Of a DNA stretch of 64,000 nt, positions 52,013 through 61,689 are shown one piece after another (the first letter of the stretch is position 1; the number at the start of each line of letters is the position of its first letter). A program made the position numbers and the translations under genes. Below the pieces are notes generated by a model, which saw only the letters and a program-made list of their open reading frames with translations, was not told the DNA's origin and made no database searches. This DNA is from Humibacter ginsenosidimutans (GTDB lineage Bacteria; Actinomycetota; Actinomycetes; Actinomycetales; Microbacteriaceae): the NCBI RefSeq assembly GCF_007859675.1, contig NZ_CP042305.1:434001-498000 (forward strand), read 5' to 3'.

Positions 52013-54111
52013 CCGGGAAGCACTGCCGCGTCGGCCGAGGTGATCGTCAGCGTGATGAGTCGCTTGGTCGCTCGGGTTTGCGCGACGTAGAGATCGCGGA
52101 GACCGGCATCGCTTTCGCCTTCGATCTCATCGGGATCGACGATGATCACCGCGCCGAATTCCAGCCCTCGCGCGTCGGGAGCAGGCACGACGACGGCCCC
52201 GTCTCCGAGGGATCCGCCTTCGATCCCTGGGACGCGCCGAGTAGCGGCGATGATGCCGACCAGATCGTCGGGATGCTCATTCCGAAACCGAGCGACGAGA
52301 TCGTCGAGAGCCGCATTGACGTCGGTGTCTGCGACGGTGAGGTAGGTCGGGGCTCCGCCGTGGCGGATCGAGTACGAGATGCGTTGCGACGGGGCGATGC
52401 GGGCGAGCAGGGGCATAGCGGCGTCGAGGATCTCGGCGGTCGTGCGGTAGTTGACGGTGAGTGTGTGATGCGCGTATCGACCGGCGACGAACGGTTCCAG
52501 CGCGTCCTCCCACCCCGTGATCGTGGTCGTCGGACCCGCTTGCGCGAGGTCGCCGACAATGGTCATCGAGCGGCTCGGGCAACGGCGCATGAGCATGCGC
52601 CACTCCATCTCGGAGAGTTGCTGCGCCTCGTCGACGACAACGTGCCCGTAGGTCGTCTCGACGGGTCCGTCGATGAGCGCTCGCGCTTCGTCCAGGGCCG
52701 CGAGATCAGCCCTGCTCCACCCCTTCTCGGCCTCGGAACCGATCGAGGCGATGTGCTCGCCGGAAAGCTCGGGCATGGCGCGGGCCAGTGCATCCGGGTC
52801 CGTGAGCAGCTCGCGCAGGACGTCCTCCGCGCGAAGTCGCGGCCATGCTCCGGAGACGATCCGATCGATGCCGGCGTCTCCGAGGAGATCATCGCGGATG
52901 CGATCCCAGTCGATGTCCAAGCCATCAGAAGATGACTCGATGTCGTCCGGTTCGTGGTCTCCGGGCCGGCGGGCGAACATGCGGTCGAGGTCTACCCCGA
53001 TGTCCTTGAGTTCGTCCTCGAAGTCCGATATCTCTTTCGCTGTCTGCTGCTCCAGCTCGTTCACCAGATCGTCCACGACGTGCTCGAGGAACAGGTTCCG
53101 CGCGCGGTTGTGGCCGATGCCGCCCTGCAAGGCGCTGCGCCGGGCCGCATCCACGCGCGAGGCGTCCAGAACAACCTGGCCGTGAGCGGTGGTGAGCCGC
53201 AGAGCAACGCCATGCGGCTGCCGTTCCTGCACCATTCTCGCGAGCGCGTCACCGAACGAGCGGCGTCCTTTGGCGCGGGCTACCGCGTCCGGCTCCGATC
53301 TCGTCGCTTCGACTCCCACGAGATCCGGTGCCGTGGCCAGCTCGACGTCGTTCTCTCCGAGCGAGGGCAGTACTTCGGAGATGTATGCAAGGAAACGTCT
53401 GTTCGGACCGAAGACGAGTACGCCGCGCTCAGCGATCGTCGGAAACGCGTAGAGCACGTACGCGGCCCTGTGCAGGGCGACGATTGTCTTGCCCGTTCCC
53501 GGGCCGCCGTCTACGACCATCACTCCCCGATGCTCGGACCGCACGACGTCATCCTGCTCCCGTTGCAGGGTCGTGGCCGCCTCGCGCATACGCCCCGTGC
53601 GCGCCCCGCTCAGCGCCGAGACAAGCGGCCCGTCGCCGACCGCATCCATCGCGGTCGGAATCGACCCGTCGAGGATCTCGTCGGAGACATCGACGATCCG
53701 GCGCGCCTCGACGCGCACGTGACGGCGGCGGCGCACGCCAAGAGGAGAGGCCAGAGTGGCCGCATAGAAGGGCCGAGAGGCCTCCGCACGCCAGTCAACC
53801 AAGAGGATCTCGCCTGACTCGGAGCGCAGTCCGACGCGGCCGATATGCAGCGATTCGCCGGCGCTGCTGTCGAGCCGCCCGAAGCACAGGGAACGTTCCG
53901 CCAATTGAAGGCGGCCGAGCGCTCTGTCCAACCGCGCAATCTCGGCGTCCCTCGCCCGGCGTGCCTCTGCCCCGTCGACCGATGAACCCATCAAGCGAGC
54001 TCGCACCGCGCCGATGTCAGACTTCTCGGCGTCCAGGCGCCCGTACATCATCTCGATCGCACGCTGCTCCAGCTCGAGCTGCTCCACCTTGCCAACGACC
54101 ACATCTGCCAC
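52009..54111 (-). CDS. helR: HelD/HelR-type RNA polymerase-associated ATPase
   Basis: UvrD/Rep-like helicase of 700 residues of the HelD class, which binds RNA polymerase and releases it from DNA; actinobacterial HelR gives tolerance to rifamycins. N-terminal coiled coil (about residues 10-85), Walker A DGGPGTGKTIVALHRAAY near residue 200, Walker B VVVDEAQQLSE, GDLAQAG, NYRTTAEIL and YVAQTRATKR at the C-terminus. GTG 54111 is chosen because GAGGGGAG sits six bases before it; the frame opens at 54138. It is bracketed by transposase remnants. Symbol tentative. Confidence 0.8.
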   Translation of the reverse strand: MADVVVGKVEQLELEQRAIEMMYGRLDAEKSDIGAVRARLMGSSVDGAEARRARDAEIARLDRALGRLQLAERSLCFGRLDSSAGESLHIGRVGLRSESGEILLVDWRAEASRPFYAATLASPLGVRRRRHVRVEARRIVDVSDEILDGSIPTAMDAVGDGPLVSALSGARTGRMREAATTLQREQDDVVRSEHRGVMVVDGGPGTGKTIVALHRAAYVLYAFPTIAERGVLVFGPNRRFLAYISEVLPSLGENDVELATAPDLVGVEATRSEPDAVARAKGRRSFGDALARMVQERQPHGVALRLTTAHGQVVLDASRVDAARRSALQGGIGHNRARNLFLEHVVDDLVNELEQQTAKEISDFEDELKDIGVDLDRMFARRPGDHEPDDIESSSDGLDIDWDRIRDDLLGDAGIDRIVSGAWPRLRAEDVLRELLTDPDALARAMPELSGEHIASIGSEAEKGWSRADLAALDEARALIDGPVETTYGHVVVDEAQQLSEMEWRMLMRRCPSRSMTIVGDLAQAGPTTTITGWEDALEPFVAGRYAHHTLTVNYRTTAEILDAAMPLLARIAPSQRISYSIRHGGAPTYLTVADTDVNAALDDLVARFRNEHPDDLVGIIAATRRVPGIEGGSLGDGAVVVPAPDARGLEFGAVIIVDPDEIEGESDAGLRDLYVAQTRATKRLITLTITSADAAVLPG

Positions 54112-54239
54112 CAGGTGCTCCCCTCGTCCGGCGTCCACAATGAAGGGTCAAGCAGGCAAAGGCAACTTTGACTTTTCCGTCCGAATTTGGCCTCGTGACC
54201 AGCACATCTGATGCGCAGAGCCAAGGGCGCCTTGAGGCA

Positions 54240-54346
54240 CGAAAGCGCGAATATCGCAACCGCTCAAGGCCATGCGTCGTTGACGCCCGCCAAGGCCAGT
54301 CCGCTACAGCGACACCGTCAACAACCTCATGGCCGGCAACAGCTAG
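54240..54346 (+). pseudogene. Possible degraded transposase C-terminus
   Basis: The end reads YSDTVNNLMAGNS then TAG (54344-54346), like the VNNL-type end of IS481 transposases. In other frames just upstream, EYRNRSRP and HASLTPAKAS resemble the RPHASL segment, so at least two frameshifts are needed. Orientation is away from helD. Tentative. Confidence 0.35.
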
Positions 54347-54360
54347 GGACCGGCGGCCGA

Positions 54361-55560
54361 TCAGCCCGGCGGCACCTCGAGCTGCTTCACGCGGTGCTTG
54401 CGGGAGGTGAACCGCCTGCCGGTGAGTGCGAGGCTGAGCGGGGTGCGTCTGGCGACCTCGGTGATCAGCACGGCGCCGATGATGACGAGGACGTAGGCCA
54501 CGAGCGTGAGCCACGGCGTCGGCACCGTGTGCTCCAGCCAGTCGTCGCCTGCCCAGAGCAGCACCCAGAGCACCAGCGGGTGGGCGAGGAAGATGCCGAA
54601 CGAACGGTCGGAGGCGGTGTCGACGAAGCGGGCGGTGAACGATGCCGCCTTTCGGCGGTCTGCCCACCACGACCCCAAGGCGAGGAAGCCGAGCCCCACC
54701 GCGACGCCCCACACGATGACGACGGGCTGCATGGGTGTCCCAGCGCCGTACAGGCTGGCGCCGCGCAGCAGCTCGAGACCGTAGGCCGCGAACATGATGG
54801 CGGCGGAGGCGACGACGATCCAGATGATGAGCATGCGCTTGGCGCGCACCCAGGCGAGGAACGTCTTCTGGTGGTCGGCGGCGACCGCGCCCGCGATGAC
54901 GAAGAACGAATAGGTGAAGACGATCTGCTTCGCCCAGTCGCCGTACCAGCCGGTCGTCGACGGCCAGTAGTGGTACCAGGACATCAGTCCAGCCTGCACG
55001 ATGAGCGCACCCAGCAGCAGAAGCCAGTGCCTGCCCCTGGTGCGCCGCACGAGCCACACGATGACGGGAACCAGCAGGTAGACCTGCATCGTCACGAGCA
55101 GGAAGTAGAGGTGATACCAGGCGCTGCCGGTGAGCGTGGCGAAGACGAACTTCTGCACGAGGTCCCAGAGCGTGCCCGTCGGGTGGTGCAGGTAGCCGGC
55201 GACCACGTAGATGGCCGACCACACCACGTAGGGCACCCCGACGAGCAGGAAGCGTTTCGGCCAGAACTTGCGCATCGGCACCGGGTGCACGTCGTACGTG
55301 TACAGCAGCACGAAGGCGGTCAGCGCGAAGAACACCTCGCGGGTGAAGTGCAGCAGGTCGAGCAGGATGTAGAGCCCGACATCGTCAGGGCCCGCCGTGT
55401 GGCTCGTGGTGTGCACGCCGATCACGCAGAGGAAGGTGAGGATGCGCACGATGTCGATCTCGTAGAGGTGACGGGCGCGGGCGCGCTTCGGCGGGGCATC
55501 CACGCTCACTGGGCGATTCTGCGCGTGGTCGTCTCCGGCGGCGGCGAGGTCGGCGCTCAT
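54361..55560 (-). CDS. Acyltransferase 3 family membrane protein
   Basis: Integral membrane O-acyltransferase (OafA/AT3-like) of 399 residues with about ten helices. The start EIDIVRILTFLCVIGVHTTS carries the conserved R and H region of the family; FFALTAFVLLYTY follows. Such proteins acetylate or acylate cell-surface sugars or lipids. Its ATG overlaps the stop of the upstream AMP-ligase gene (ATGA), so the pair may activate and then transfer an acyl group. Acceptor unknown. Confidence 0.82.
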   Translation of the reverse strand: MSADLAAAGDDHAQNRPVSVDAPPKRARARHLYEIDIVRILTFLCVIGVHTTSHTAGPDDVGLYILLDLLHFTREVFFALTAFVLLYTYDVHPVPMRKFWPKRFLLVGVPYVVWSAIYVVAGYLHHPTGTLWDLVQKFVFATLTGSAWYHLYFLLVTMQVYLLVPVIVWLVRRTRGRHWLLLLGALIVQAGLMSWYHYWPSTTGWYGDWAKQIVFTYSFFVIAGAVAADHQKTFLAWVRAKRMLIIWIVVASAAIMFAAYGLELLRGASLYGAGTPMQPVVIVWGVAVGLGFLALGSWWADRRKAASFTARFVDTASDRSFGIFLAHPLVLWVLLWAGDDWLEHTVPTPWLTLVAYVLVIIGAVLITEVARRTPLSLALTGRRFTSRKHRVKQLEVPPG

Positions 55561-57050
55561 TCGACCTCTGCCGGGTGCTCGGCGACGGCGGCGCGCAGCC
55601 GCACTCGCTGCACCTTGCCGGTGGCGGCACGCGGCACGTCATCGACGACGGTGACGGTACGCGGGCGCTTGAAGCGCGGCAGCCGCTCCTCGGCGAGCGC
55701 GGTCAGGCGTTCGACCAGCGCGACGTCGTCTCCCGCGGTGTGCGCGGCATGCGCGGGAATGACGAAGGCGACGGGCACCGAGCCCAGCACGTCGTCAGGG
55801 GCTCCGACCACGACGACCTCGCGCACGGCGGGGTCGCTCAGCAGCACCTCTTCGACCTCGAGCGGGTATACCTTCTCGCCTCCGCGATTGATCACGTCGT
55901 CGACGCGACCTGCGAGCGTGACGTAGCCGTCGGCATCCAGTGCACCGAGGTCGCCGGTGCGCAGCCAGCCGTCGTCGTCGAAGCGGTCGGCGGCAGCGCC
56001 GGCGAAGTAGGAGCGCACGACGCCCTGCCCGCGGATCCAGAGCTCGCCGACCTCATCGGTCGCCGCCTGGCCCTGAGCGGTGCGCACCTGCACCTGCGTA
56101 CCGACGGGAACGCCGACCGTGCCGGCGCGCGGCGCGTCGACGGGGGTCGCCGTGATCTGGCTGGACGCCTCCGTCATGCCGTAGCTGACGACAAGAGGGA
56201 TGCCCGCGAACGCGTCGGCGACAGGCCCCGGCAGCGGGGCCGAGGCCGTGCGGATCAGTCGCAGCCCTTCTGGCGCGGCGATCGGCTCTGTGGCGAGGAC
56301 GGCGAGGATGGCGGGCACCGCGTTGATCCAGGTGATGCCGCGTTGCGCCATGAGCGGCCAGAACCCCGTGCGATGGAATCGCCGGTCGAGCACGAGGGTC
56401 GAGCCGGAGGCGAGAGTCGAGAGCAGCCCGACGACCTCGGCGTTGATGTGGAACAGGGGCAGCGAGTTGTAGCCGCGGTCCACCGAGGTCAGACCGAGGT
56501 GTTCGGCGACGGCACCGCCGACGAAGACGAGTTGCTCGGCACCGAGTTCGACGCCCTTCGGCGTTCCCGTCGACCCCGAGGTGAAGAGCATGGCGGAGCC
56601 ACCGGTGCGGAAGAGGGATGCCGCATCCCTGCCGACGGCGGCGTCGACGGCGCGCGTGGGCGGGGCGATGCGGCGCAGCCCCGCTCTTTCCGCCAGGGCG
56701 GAATCCCGTGTGACGAGAGCCGCCGGCTCGCCGGCGAGCCGTGCAAGGCGTTCGATGTCGTCGGCGCCGAGTGCCGGGTCGAGTGGCACGGAGCGGTGCC
56801 CGGCGGCGATCGCGCCGAGGTGGGCGACTGCGAACGTCAGCGGATCGTCGTCGTGCACGAACACCGTGACGCGTCCGTCGGATCCGATCGTGGCGGCGAA
56901 GGCGGCGGCAGCGCGGGCCACCTGGTCGAAGGTGAGCGCATCGTCGCTGCGAGCGTCTTCGAGATAGATCCGGTCGCCCGCTGATTCTGCGCGGCCGACC
57001 AGCAGTTCGCCCAGTGTCGCCGGCTCTCCTGGTGTTGGCTCTCCGTTCAC
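55557..57050 (-). CDS. AMP-dependent synthetase/ligase (acyl-CoA synthetase-like)
   Basis: ANL-superfamily enzyme of 497 residues that activates a carboxylic acid as an acyl adenylate. Motifs: FTSGSTGTPKGVE (A3) near residue 156, YGMTEASSQ (A5), GWLRTGDLGALD (A7), GRVDDVINRGGEKVYP (A8) and PRAATGKVQR with the C-terminal lysine. Substrate not predictable; it may use CoA. Coupled by a four-base overlap to the membrane acyltransferase. Confidence 0.88.
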   Translation of the reverse strand: MNGEPTPGEPATLGELLVGRAESAGDRIYLEDARSDDALTFDQVARAAAAFAATIGSDGRVTVFVHDDDPLTFAVAHLGAIAAGHRSVPLDPALGADDIERLARLAGEPAALVTRDSALAERAGLRRIAPPTRAVDAAVGRDAASLFRTGGSAMLFTSGSTGTPKGVELGAEQLVFVGGAVAEHLGLTSVDRGYNSLPLFHINAEVVGLLSTLASGSTLVLDRRFHRTGFWPLMAQRGITWINAVPAILAVLATEPIAAPEGLRLIRTASAPLPGPVADAFAGIPLVVSYGMTEASSQITATPVDAPRAGTVGVPVGTQVQVRTAQGQAATDEVGELWIRGQGVVRSYFAGAAADRFDDDGWLRTGDLGALDADGYVTLAGRVDDVINRGGEKVYPLEVEEVLLSDPAVREVVVVGAPDDVLGSVPVAFVIPAHAAHTAGDDVALVERLTALAEERLPRFKRPRTVTVVDDVPRAATGKVQRVRLRAAVAEHPAEVE

Positions 57051-57107
57051 CTTCCGATGCTATCTGCGGCTCCTATGCGTCAGCAGGGCGCCGGTTGAGG
57101 GTGGGCC

Positions 57108-60100
57108 CTACGCGGCACGCGAACCGGACAGGACGGGTTCCCTCCGCGCCGGGCCGTCGCCGCCGCGGCCCGTGTCACCGAGGACGATCACGTGGTCCGC
57201 CGCTCGCGCCTCGACGGCGTCGTGGGTGACGAGCACGGCGACGCGGTCGGCCAGGGCTCGGCGGAGATCGGCCATGAGCGCGGCGCTCGCCTGCTCGTCG
57301 AGCTGCGCGGTCGGCTCGTCGACCAGCACGACATCGCCGCGGGCGAGCAGGGTGCGAGCGACGGCGACGCGCTGCCGCTGGCCACCGGAGAGCCGCTCGC
57401 CCGCCGCACCGATGCGGGTGTCGAGACCGTCGGGCAACGCGGCGACTTCAGAGGCCAGGCCGACGCGGGTGAGGACATCCATCAGCTCGTCATCGCTCGG
57501 GCGATCGTCGCGCTCGCGAGCGATCACGAGGTTGGCGCGCAGCGTCGAGTCGAAGAGATGGCCCTCTTGCGGGCACCATGCGACCCTGGCGCGGAGCGTC
57601 CGCTGAGGGATGTCCCTGGCGTCGACGGTGCTGTGTGCATCGTCGTTCTCGAGGAGGTAGCGCCCGGCGCCGGGATCGGCGAACCGCATCAGCAGGGCGA
57701 GCAGCGTGGACTTTCCCGAGCCGCTCGGTCCTGTGATCGCGAGCCACTGCCCGCGTCGCGCGCCGCCTGCGACGTGCTCGAAGACGGGTGCGGTCTGGCC
57801 GGGATAGGCGAACGCGACGTCGTCGAGCAGGATGCCCCGCACGGCATCCCCCATCTCCGCCGCGGTCTCGCGCGCCTCTGCGTCGTCCACAGCGCCGGCC
57901 GACATCCCCGTGACCTCGTGCACCTCGGCCAGCACACCCGTGAGCGCCGGCGCCTTCGACGCTGCGGACACGGCGTCGAGCACGGGCTCGATGAGCGCGA
58001 GCGGCACGAGCGCGAGCACGGCCACGAGCTCGGCGCGGAGATCCCCGGACGCGACGGCCGTCGCCGTGATCGGCAGCATCGCCACCGCCCCGGCGCAGCA
58101 TGCGAGCACGGCGAGTGCGGCGGCCGCACCCTCCGCGCGGGCCGACCGCCGGTCCGCGATGCGCTGTCGTTCGCCTGCCGCGTCGATGCGCGCTGCGAGA
58201 CGTTCGCCGGCGATCGTGGTGAGGTCGTCGCGTGCGACGAGCAGGTCGGTGAACGCGGTGAACACCTCGGCTCGCGCCGCCTCGCCCTCGCGTGCCGCGA
58301 TGCGTCCGGCGAGCACGGCGAGCGCGGGCGCCGCCACGAGCGCGAAGAGCGCGGCGATCAGCAGCACGCCCGCCGCCGGCGGGTACAGCATCCAGAGCGT
58401 GATGGTCGAGCCGGCCAGCAGGAGGAGTGCGGTCAGCGGGGGCTGCACGACGCGGGGCACGAGGTCGCGCACCCGGTCTGCCGCGCCGACGAGCGACGCG
58501 AGCGCGTTCGCGGGTGAGAGAGCACGTCGTCCCGCCGGGCCCGCCGCGGCGAGCGCCTTCCACAACCGAACGCGCAGGGCTGTGGTGGCACGGAACACGG
58601 CGTCGTGGGTGAGCAGACGCTCCGCGTAGCGCAGCGCCGACCGGCCGATGCCGAAGAAGCGCACGCCGACGATCGCGACCATCAGATACATGATCGCGGT
58701 CTCCTGGCTCGCCTTGACGATGAGCCATCCGGAGACGGCGATGAGGGCGATCGCGAATGCGCCGGCGAGCATGCCGACCAGCACGGCGGCGACCATGCGC
58801 AGCCTTGTCGGCCGTACGAAGGCGGCCAGTTCGGTGAGCACCTTCTCGGTGTGGGGGCGTGCCCCGGCCGTCAGACCGTTGGGGGTGTCGGTCGGCTCGG
58901 TCGGGACACGCGGTCCGGGGGCCGGAACGCGGGTTTCTGACACGCGTGTTCCGTGTGCGAGGCCGTCCGGTGACGCCGCGTCGGACGACGTGACGGCGAG
59001 CGTGCTGTGCGGGATGACGGCGCGGGCGTCGCTGTCGCCGACGGGCACCACCTGATCGGCGAGCAGCCGGATTCCGGGATCGTGCGAGGAGACGATGACG
59101 GTAGCGCGCTCGCGCAGCTCGGCGATCCGGCGGCGCACGAGTGCCGCGGAGTCGGAATCGAGGTGCGCTGTGGGTTCGTCGAGGAGCACGAGGCGGGCAC
59201 CGGCATCCACGGCGGCGAGCGTGCGGGCGAAGGCGAGCCTGCGGGCCTCGCCGGGGCTGAGCGATGCGGGGTCTGCGTGTGCGACGCCGGTGAGGCCGGC
59301 CCTCTGCAGGGTGGTGTTCGCGCTGGCGCGCATGGCCGTCAGATCCGAATCGGCCGCGTAGAGCGCGACCTCGTCGAGGGCGGTCCTGCTCGAGAAGTGC
59401 GGGTGTTGCGGCATGAAGGCGGTGTCGGCGGCAGGCGGTGTTCGCACCAGCCCGCTGCAGCGGGCGTCGTCGTCGAGCGCGGCCCCTCGGTTGCCGAGCA
59501 CGGCGAGCACCGTGCTCTTGCCCGCTCCGCTGTCCCCGGCCAGCAGCGTGACGGTGTGCGGCCTGGCGTCGAAGCCGAGCCCGTCGATCGCGGGAGCTGT
59601 GCGTCCGGCGTGCGTGACGGTCAAGCGGCGCACGGTCACGGCGGTGCCGGTCTCGCGAACGAGGCGGTGACGCGCGATGGGGCGCGCGATGAGGTCGCGG
59701 GCGCGGCGGAGCGCCTCGCGTCCGCTGTCCGAGGCGTGGAACGCCGCGCCGACCTCGCGCAGCGGTGCGTAGCACTCGGGGGCGAGGATGAGCGCGACCA
59801 GCCCGGCCTCGAGCGTGAGCTGGCCGTGCAGCAGGCGCACGCCGATGAACACGGCGACGACGGCCACCGAGATGGTGGCGAGCAGATCGAGGGCGAGCGC
59901 GGAGAGGAACGCGGTGCGCAGCGCCGCCATGCTGCGCACCCTGTGGTTCTCGGAGATGTCGGCGAGCGCCGCGGTCTGCTCGCGGTCGCGACCGAGTCCG
60001 ACGAGCACGGGGAGTCCGCGGGCGAGTTCGACGAGGTGGTCGGAGAGTCGGCCGAGGGCGTCGAGGGAGTCTGCGACCCTGTCGCGGGTGTGCATGCCGA

Positions 60101-60614
60101 TGAGCGCCATGAAGAGCGGGATGAGCGGCACCGTGATGACGATGACGAGCGCACTCACCCAGTCGGCGGTGAGGATGCGGACTCCGACGAGAAGCGGCAC
60201 GGTCGCGGCTCCGACGAGGGACGGCAGGTACGACGTGTAGTACGCGTCGAGCTCGTCGAGGCCGCCTGAGGCGAGCGTGGCATCCGCCCCTACGGTGCCT
60301 CCCCTCGTGCTCGACAGCACGCGGGCGAGACGGTTGCGGGTGCGCTGCTTCACCCCGGTGGCGGCGGCCTGGGATGCCGTCAGCAGGCCCCATGACGCGG
60401 CCGCGCGCAGCAGGGCTCCCACCAGCCCCTGCAGCACGACGCCCGTGACGTCGCCGTGGGCGATGACGGTGACGATGCCGGTCGCGAGCGCATCGGCCAC
60501 CAGTACGAGGCCGAGTGCCTTGATCGCCGCCAGCAGGCAGAGCAGCGCGATGCGGCGCGGGCCGATCTCGGCGAGATCCGCGACCGGCGACCGGCGGGTG
60601 CTCGTCGCGCTCAC
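57108..60614 (-). CDS. cydDC: Fused thiol reductant ABC exporter CydDC
   Basis: Single polypeptide of 1168 residues joining CydD and CydC, the exporter of cysteine/glutathione-type thiols needed for cytochrome bd assembly. Each half has a six-helix membrane domain and an ATPase. Half 1: Walker A GDSGAGKSTVL, signature LSPGEARRLAF (unusual P for G), DEPTAHLDSDSA. Half 2: GPSGSGKSTLL, LSGGQRQRVAVA, DEPTAQLDEQAS. A linker of about 60 residues rich in Pro and Thr joins them. GTG start overlaps the cydB stop. Confidence 0.93.
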   Translation of the reverse strand: MSATSTRRSPVADLAEIGPRRIALLCLLAAIKALGLVLVADALATGIVTVIAHGDVTGVVLQGLVGALLRAAASWGLLTASQAAATGVKQRTRNRLARVLSSTRGGTVGADATLASGGLDELDAYYTSYLPSLVGAATVPLLVGVRILTADWVSALVIVITVPLIPLFMALIGMHTRDRVADSLDALGRLSDHLVELARGLPVLVGLGRDREQTAALADISENHRVRSMAALRTAFLSALALDLLATISVAVVAVFIGVRLLHGQLTLEAGLVALILAPECYAPLREVGAAFHASDSGREALRRARDLIARPIARHRLVRETGTAVTVRRLTVTHAGRTAPAIDGLGFDARPHTVTLLAGDSGAGKSTVLAVLGNRGAALDDDARCSGLVRTPPAADTAFMPQHPHFSSRTALDEVALYAADSDLTAMRASANTTLQRAGLTGVAHADPASLSPGEARRLAFARTLAAVDAGARLVLLDEPTAHLDSDSAALVRRRIAELRERATVIVSSHDPGIRLLADQVVPVGDSDARAVIPHSTLAVTSSDAASPDGLAHGTRVSETRVPAPGPRVPTEPTDTPNGLTAGARPHTEKVLTELAAFVRPTRLRMVAAVLVGMLAGAFAIALIAVSGWLIVKASQETAIMYLMVAIVGVRFFGIGRSALRYAERLLTHDAVFRATTALRVRLWKALAAAGPAGRRALSPANALASLVGAADRVRDLVPRVVQPPLTALLLLAGSTITLWMLYPPAAGVLLIAALFALVAAPALAVLAGRIAAREGEAARAEVFTAFTDLLVARDDLTTIAGERLAARIDAAGERQRIADRRSARAEGAAAALAVLACCAGAVAMLPITATAVASGDLRAELVAVLALVPLALIEPVLDAVSAASKAPALTGVLAEVHEVTGMSAGAVDDAEARETAAEMGDAVRGILLDDVAFAYPGQTAPVFEHVAGGARRGQWLAITGPSGSGKSTLLALLMRFADPGAGRYLLENDDAHSTVDARDIPQRTLRARVAWCPQEGHLFDSTLRANLVIARERDDRPSDDELMDVLTRVGLASEVAALPDGLDTRIGAAGERLSGGQRQRVAVARTLLARGDVVLVDEPTAQLDEQASAALMADLRRALADRVAVLVTHDAVEARAADHVIVLGDTGRGGDGPARREPVLSGSRAA

Positions 60615-61660
60615 CTGGCCTTCACCGGCTTCGCCGCCTTCACCGCGGCCTCGACCGGGCGCAGGGCGGGGATGCTCGCACCGCTGATGCGCTTGCGGAA
60701 CACCCAGTAGGTCCAGCCCTGGTACGCGAGCACGAGCGGGATGCCGAACGCGGCGACGACGCTCATGACGCCGAGCGTGTACTCGGAGCTCGATGCGTTG
60801 GCGATGGTGAGATCCCAGGCGTGGTCGAGCGTCGAAGGCAGCACCGTCGGGTAGACGGCGGCGAAGATCGATGCGGCGCCGAACAGCACGAAGCACGCGA
60901 TGCCCGCGAAGGCTCGTCCCTCCTTGTCCTTGCGTGCCGACAGCCACGCCCATACCGCTCCCGCGGCCGCGAGCACGACCAGCAACCAGGTGATCGTGCT
61001 GCCGTTGAGCAGCTGCACGCCGATCGCCCAGCCCGCCATCGGGAGCAGGAGCACGGGCATCCAGCGCACCGCGAAGCGCCGCGCGCGCACGCGCACGTCG
61101 CCCTCGGTCTTGAGCGCGAGGAAGGTGGCCGCGTGCACGAGGCAGAAGCCGACGACGGCGAGCCCGCCGAGCACGGCCCAGCCGTTGAACCACGCGAAGG
61201 CGCCGCCGACGCCGTCGCCGTTCGAGTCGATCGGCAGACCCGTGGTGGTGAGTGCCAGAGCGGCGCCCACGCCGAACGCGGCGACGAACGATCCCAGGCC
61301 GAGCGCGAGATCCCAGCACCGCGTCCAGCGTGCCGTGTGCCCCTTGCCGCGGTACTCGATGGCGACGGCTCGGAAGATGAGCCCGATCACGGTGAGCACG
61401 AGCGGGATGTAGAGGGTGGAGAACAGCGACGCATACCAGAACGGGAACGCGGCGAAGGTGGCGCCGCCGGCGGTGAGCAGCCACACCTCGTTGCCGTCCC
61501 AGACCGGGCCGATGGTGTTGAGCATCACGCGGCGGTCGTTGTCGCTCCTGGCGCTCAGCAGCATGTGCATGCCGACGCCGAGATCGAAGCCCTCGAGAAA
61601 CAGGTAGCCGGTCCAGAGCACGGCGATCAGGATGAACCACAGGGTGGGAAGGAAGTCCAC
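60611..61660 (-). CDS. cydB: Cytochrome bd oxidase subunit II
   Basis: CydB of 349 residues with about eight to nine helices. LFLEGFDLGVGMHM near residue 21 and NEVWLLTAGGATFAAFP near residue 57 are the family's conserved segments. It pairs with CydA in the membrane. Its stop overlaps the cydDC GTG; it lies 29 bases after cydA. Confidence 0.95.
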   Translation of the reverse strand: MDFLPTLWFILIAVLWTGYLFLEGFDLGVGMHMLLSARSDNDRRVMLNTIGPVWDGNEVWLLTAGGATFAAFPFWYASLFSTLYIPLVLTVIGLIFRAVAIEYRGKGHTARWTRCWDLALGLGSFVAAFGVGAALALTTTGLPIDSNGDGVGGAFAWFNGWAVLGGLAVVGFCLVHAATFLALKTEGDVRVRARRFAVRWMPVLLLPMAGWAIGVQLLNGSTITWLLVVLAAAGAVWAWLSARKDKEGRAFAGIACFVLFGAASIFAAVYPTVLPSTLDHAWDLTIANASSSEYTLGVMSVVAAFGIPLVLAYQGWTYWVFRKRISGASIPALRPVEAAVKAAKPVKAR

Positions 61661-61689
61661 GGTCAGTACCTCTCGTTCGTCTCTGGCGG

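Noticed and set aside
54139..54360. Rifamycin-associated element upstream of helD
   Set aside because: No GGGG...CCCC type 19-bp palindrome is visible. The only inverted pair, GCCTTGAG / CTCAAGGC, is widely spaced and does not resemble it.
54211..55926. Long plus-strand open frame opposite the acyltransferase gene
   Set aside because: Low-complexity Glu/Arg/Gly-rich antisense sequence; the minus strand encodes a convincing AT3 protein.
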